Assembly (NCBI GenBank): GCA_030671315.1
Contig: DAOUZW010000050.1
Location: forward strand, 1 to 7,477
Length of the DNA: 7,477 nucleotides
Origin: Candidatus Bathyarchaeota archaeon
Lineage (GTDB): Archaea > Thermoproteota > Bathyarchaeia > 40CM-2-53-6 > RBG-13-38-9
Direction: 5' to 3'
In this document: in pieces, positions 6,432 to 7,477 of the stretch
Layout: each line of letters begins with the position of its first letter
How positions within the stretch are numbered: the first letter of the stretch is position 1
The notes under the pieces: generated by a model
The model's database searches: none
Told to the model about the DNA's origin: nothing
What the model saw: the letters and a program-made list of their open reading frames with translations, nothing else
Position numbers and translations under genes: made by a program

Positions 6432-6453
6432 TCCGGCCCGCGGGACCACTACA

Positions 6454-6460
6454 TATTTTA
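6454..6460 (+). terminator. T-rich stop signal after tRNA-Tyr
   Basis: TATTTTA begins 5 nt after the encoded CCA. A short T run close to the 3' end is a common archaeal tRNA terminator. It is short (four T in a row), and the hairpin at 6468-6493 just beyond could assist. Confidence 0.4.
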
Positions 6461-6467
6461 AAACAAC

Positions 6468-6493
6468 CTTTCTCAGGAAACATCCTGAGAAAG
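6468..6493 (-). terminator. Perfect 11-bp hairpin overlapping the metalloprotease stop codon
   Basis: CTTTCTCAGGA (6468-6478) and TCCTGAGAAAG (6483-6493) form an uninterrupted 11-bp stem with a 4-nt loop. The TGA stop (6475-6473) lies in the stem. Reading on the minus strand, a T-rich stretch (GTTGTTTT, 6467-6460) follows at once, the layout of an intrinsic terminator. Being symmetric, the hairpin could also act on the convergent tRNA transcript. Confidence 0.6.
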
Positions 6494-7477
6494 CCGTCTA
6501 TCAACAAGAATCGTAAATCCCTTACTTCCAGATATTATTGAAATCTTAATCAGTTTTGATGAAACTTGGTAAGTTTCACCAACTTGGAATGCGGCATCTG
6601 TCAAATCCAATGTAGATGGATTAGCATCGATAACTCTAACCATACCAGATTGTGGTGGCAGCTTTTCATTCACTAATGTTATGAGTACTCCTGACTCAGG
6701 AAGATACTTGTCAAACCCAGATTTTTGTCGAACTTCCACCAAATAGTATCGACCATTTGATGATGGAAGAATTACTGCTTGAATTTTGTCTGTCTTATCT
6801 TCTAAAGGCCATATTGTGACATTTTCTATAGAGCCAGGATATATCATTCTGGTCTTCACTGGCCATTCCAGCAGAAGTTTGCTCCATGCACCTGGATGTG
6901 ATGGACTGGATCCACCTGGAGATTTACCGTTCTTGAATCCTCCATCCATTACATCGTACATATCCAAATGTTTCTTTTTCAATCCTTTAGCCGGATACAG
7001 ATCAGGTAATCCTAGACTATGCATAAATTCATGAGCGTAGACTCCCAAAGTATTCTTACCTTCAGCTTGATCTTCAGGGACAACCGTTACTTTCGTTAAA
7101 ATCAGCCCATCTGCATACACCGGTGGCCTGCAAATATAATATGCAGACCATAGATCACTTAATTTTCCAGAAGTCTCTTGGCCATAACCAGCATGGACAA
7201 TCACTACGTGCTTATATTTTTTGAAATTAATCGAATCATCGACCTCATGTACGGCATCACAAAAGAGTCTCCTTGATTCAACATCAAAGCCTAAAGCAAA
7301 GTCGCGTCCATAAAAGGAGAGTTCGTATGGAAGTTTAATCCAGTTAGTAATATCACCAGTAATCCATGTTTTATTATAAGATATTTCTGTGACGTATTTA
7401 TTGAGATTTTCAAAGATAGTTTTTGAAATTTCTTTCTTGCTCTTCTTGTGTTGAAGGTCCTTGAACTCCACTAGCAA
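6473..7477 (-). CDS. M6-type (immune inhibitor A-like) zinc metalloprotease, 5' end outside window
   Basis: C-terminal 334 codons of a probable secreted endopeptidase of the M6 type. The zinc site is HEFMHSLGLPDLY (149-161 of the visible part): two histidines, the catalytic glutamate and the downstream aspartate of HExxHxxGxxD. MYDVMDGG and PSHPGAWSKLLLEW (about 173-206) match the family region after the active site. Upstream, VTEISYNKTWITGDITNWIKLP resembles the usual YxxVSYGK segment. The C-terminal part (about 215-325) looks like a beta-rich module. A TTG sits exactly at the right edge, but family pattern (LVEFKDLQH is normally mid-protein) shows the true start, and any signal peptide, lies beyond 7477. 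It is convergent with the tRNA gene, 24 bp apart. Confidence 0.85.
   Translation of the reverse strand: MLVEFKDLQHKKSKKEISKTIFENLNKYVTEISYNKTWITGDITNWIKLPYELSFYGRDFALGFDVESRRLFCDAVHEVDDSINFKKYKHVVIVHAGYGQETSGKLSDLWSAYYICRPPVYADGLILTKVTVVPEDQAEGKNTLGVYAHEFMHSLGLPDLYPAKGLKKKHLDMYDVMDGGFKNGKSPGGSSPSHPGAWSKLLLEWPVKTRMIYPGSIENVTIWPLEDKTDKIQAVILPSSNGRYYLVEVRQKSGFDKYLPESGVLITLVNEKLPPQSGMVRVIDANPSTLDLTDAAFQVGETYQVSSKLIKISIISGSKGFTILVDRRLSQDVS

Larger units (their letters stand above)
6237..6448 (+). tRNA. tRNA-Tyr (anticodon GTA) interrupted by five predicted BHB introns
   Basis: Exons: 6237-6245 (positions 1-9), 6269-6290 (10-30), 6315-6321 (31-37), 6370-6385 (38-53), 6405-6410 (54-59), 6432-6448 (60-76). 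The spliced 77-nt RNA has acceptor CCCGCGG/CCGCGGG, T8-A9, D-arm GCTC AGCTTGGTA GAGC, anticodon stem TCCGG/CCGGA with loop CTGTAGA, variable loop GTGTC, T-arm GCTGG TTCAAAT CCGGC (one G-U), A73 and an encoded CCA. C1-G72 with A73 and GUA are the archaeal/eukaryal tRNA-Tyr identity marks. From memory, the T-arm and its flank match Methanocaldococcus jannaschii tRNA-Tyr closely (TGTCGCTGG, TTCAAATCCGGCCCG). Four introns have exact 3-4-3 BHB motifs whose standard cut (after the second bulge base) yields this RNA. The five introns total 135 nt. Identity is near certain; the 37/38 boundaries are the least certain. Confidence 0.94.

Noticed and set aside
6224..6448. Structured GC-rich island read as SRP RNA or RNase P RNA
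   Set aside because: It lacks the SRP helix 8 motifs and the RNase P conserved regions and is short for SRP RNA, whereas exact tRNA elements and BHB motifs explain every part of it.
7475..7477. TTG at the right edge as start of the metalloprotease
   Set aside because: The visible N-terminal residues correspond to the interior of M6-type proteins, so the gene continues beyond the window.

Overview
The window looks like a piece of an archaeal chromosome. The main evidence is a tRNA-Tyr gene of archaeal type (C1-G72 pair, A73, GUA anticodon) broken up by bulge-helix-bulge (BHB) introns, a form of splicing known only from archaea and, in simpler form, eukaryotic nuclei. Supporting signs are TTTAAA-type box A elements upstream of several genes and GGTGA/GTGAT ribosome binding sites. 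Introns outside position 37/38 need the broad-specificity splicing endonucleases found in TACK archaea (Crenarchaeota, Thaumarchaeota and relatives) and some small-genome lineages. Together with bacterial-type UvrA/UvrB, this suggests a thaumarchaeote-like or other mesophilic TACK archaeon. The lineage is inference.

Layout. 1-1333 (minus): N-terminal 444 codons of UvrA, running off the left edge and lacking a canonical start codon. 1330-3336 (minus): complete UvrB, upstream of uvrA in the same operon. 3541-4116 (minus): CoA-pyrophosphatase-type NUDIX hydrolase, ending in an oligo-T stop. 4117-4307: divergent promoter region. 4308-5222 (plus): long-form HisG. 5252-5662 (minus): OsmC/Ohr-family protein. 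5663-5838: second divergent promoter region. 5848-6063 and 6071-6148 (plus): two small unrecognised genes, a Tyr/Trp-rich basic 71-residue protein and a 25-residue microprotein, apparently cotranscribed. 6237-6448 (plus): a tRNA-Tyr gene that I read as six exons and five introns. 6473-7477 (minus): C-terminal part of an M6-type zinc metalloprotease, its 5' end beyond the right edge, with its stop codon inside a perfect 11-bp hairpin.

The centrepiece is the tRNA. Removing segments of 23, 24, 48, 19 and 21 nt, after positions 9, 30, 37, 53 and 59, gives a 77-nt tRNA-Tyr including an encoded CCA, with all four stems perfectly paired apart from one G-U. Four introns sit in textbook 3-nt bulge / 4-bp helix / 3-nt bulge motifs whose predicted cuts produce exactly this tRNA; the 37/38 intron has a weaker motif. 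Its 5' leader also carries a near-exact copy of the acceptor strand.

The other genes serve unrelated housekeeping roles: nucleotide excision repair (UvrA/UvrB), CoA or nucleotide clean-up (NUDIX), the first step of histidine synthesis (HisG), peroxide defence (OsmC) and probably extracellular proteolysis (M6).
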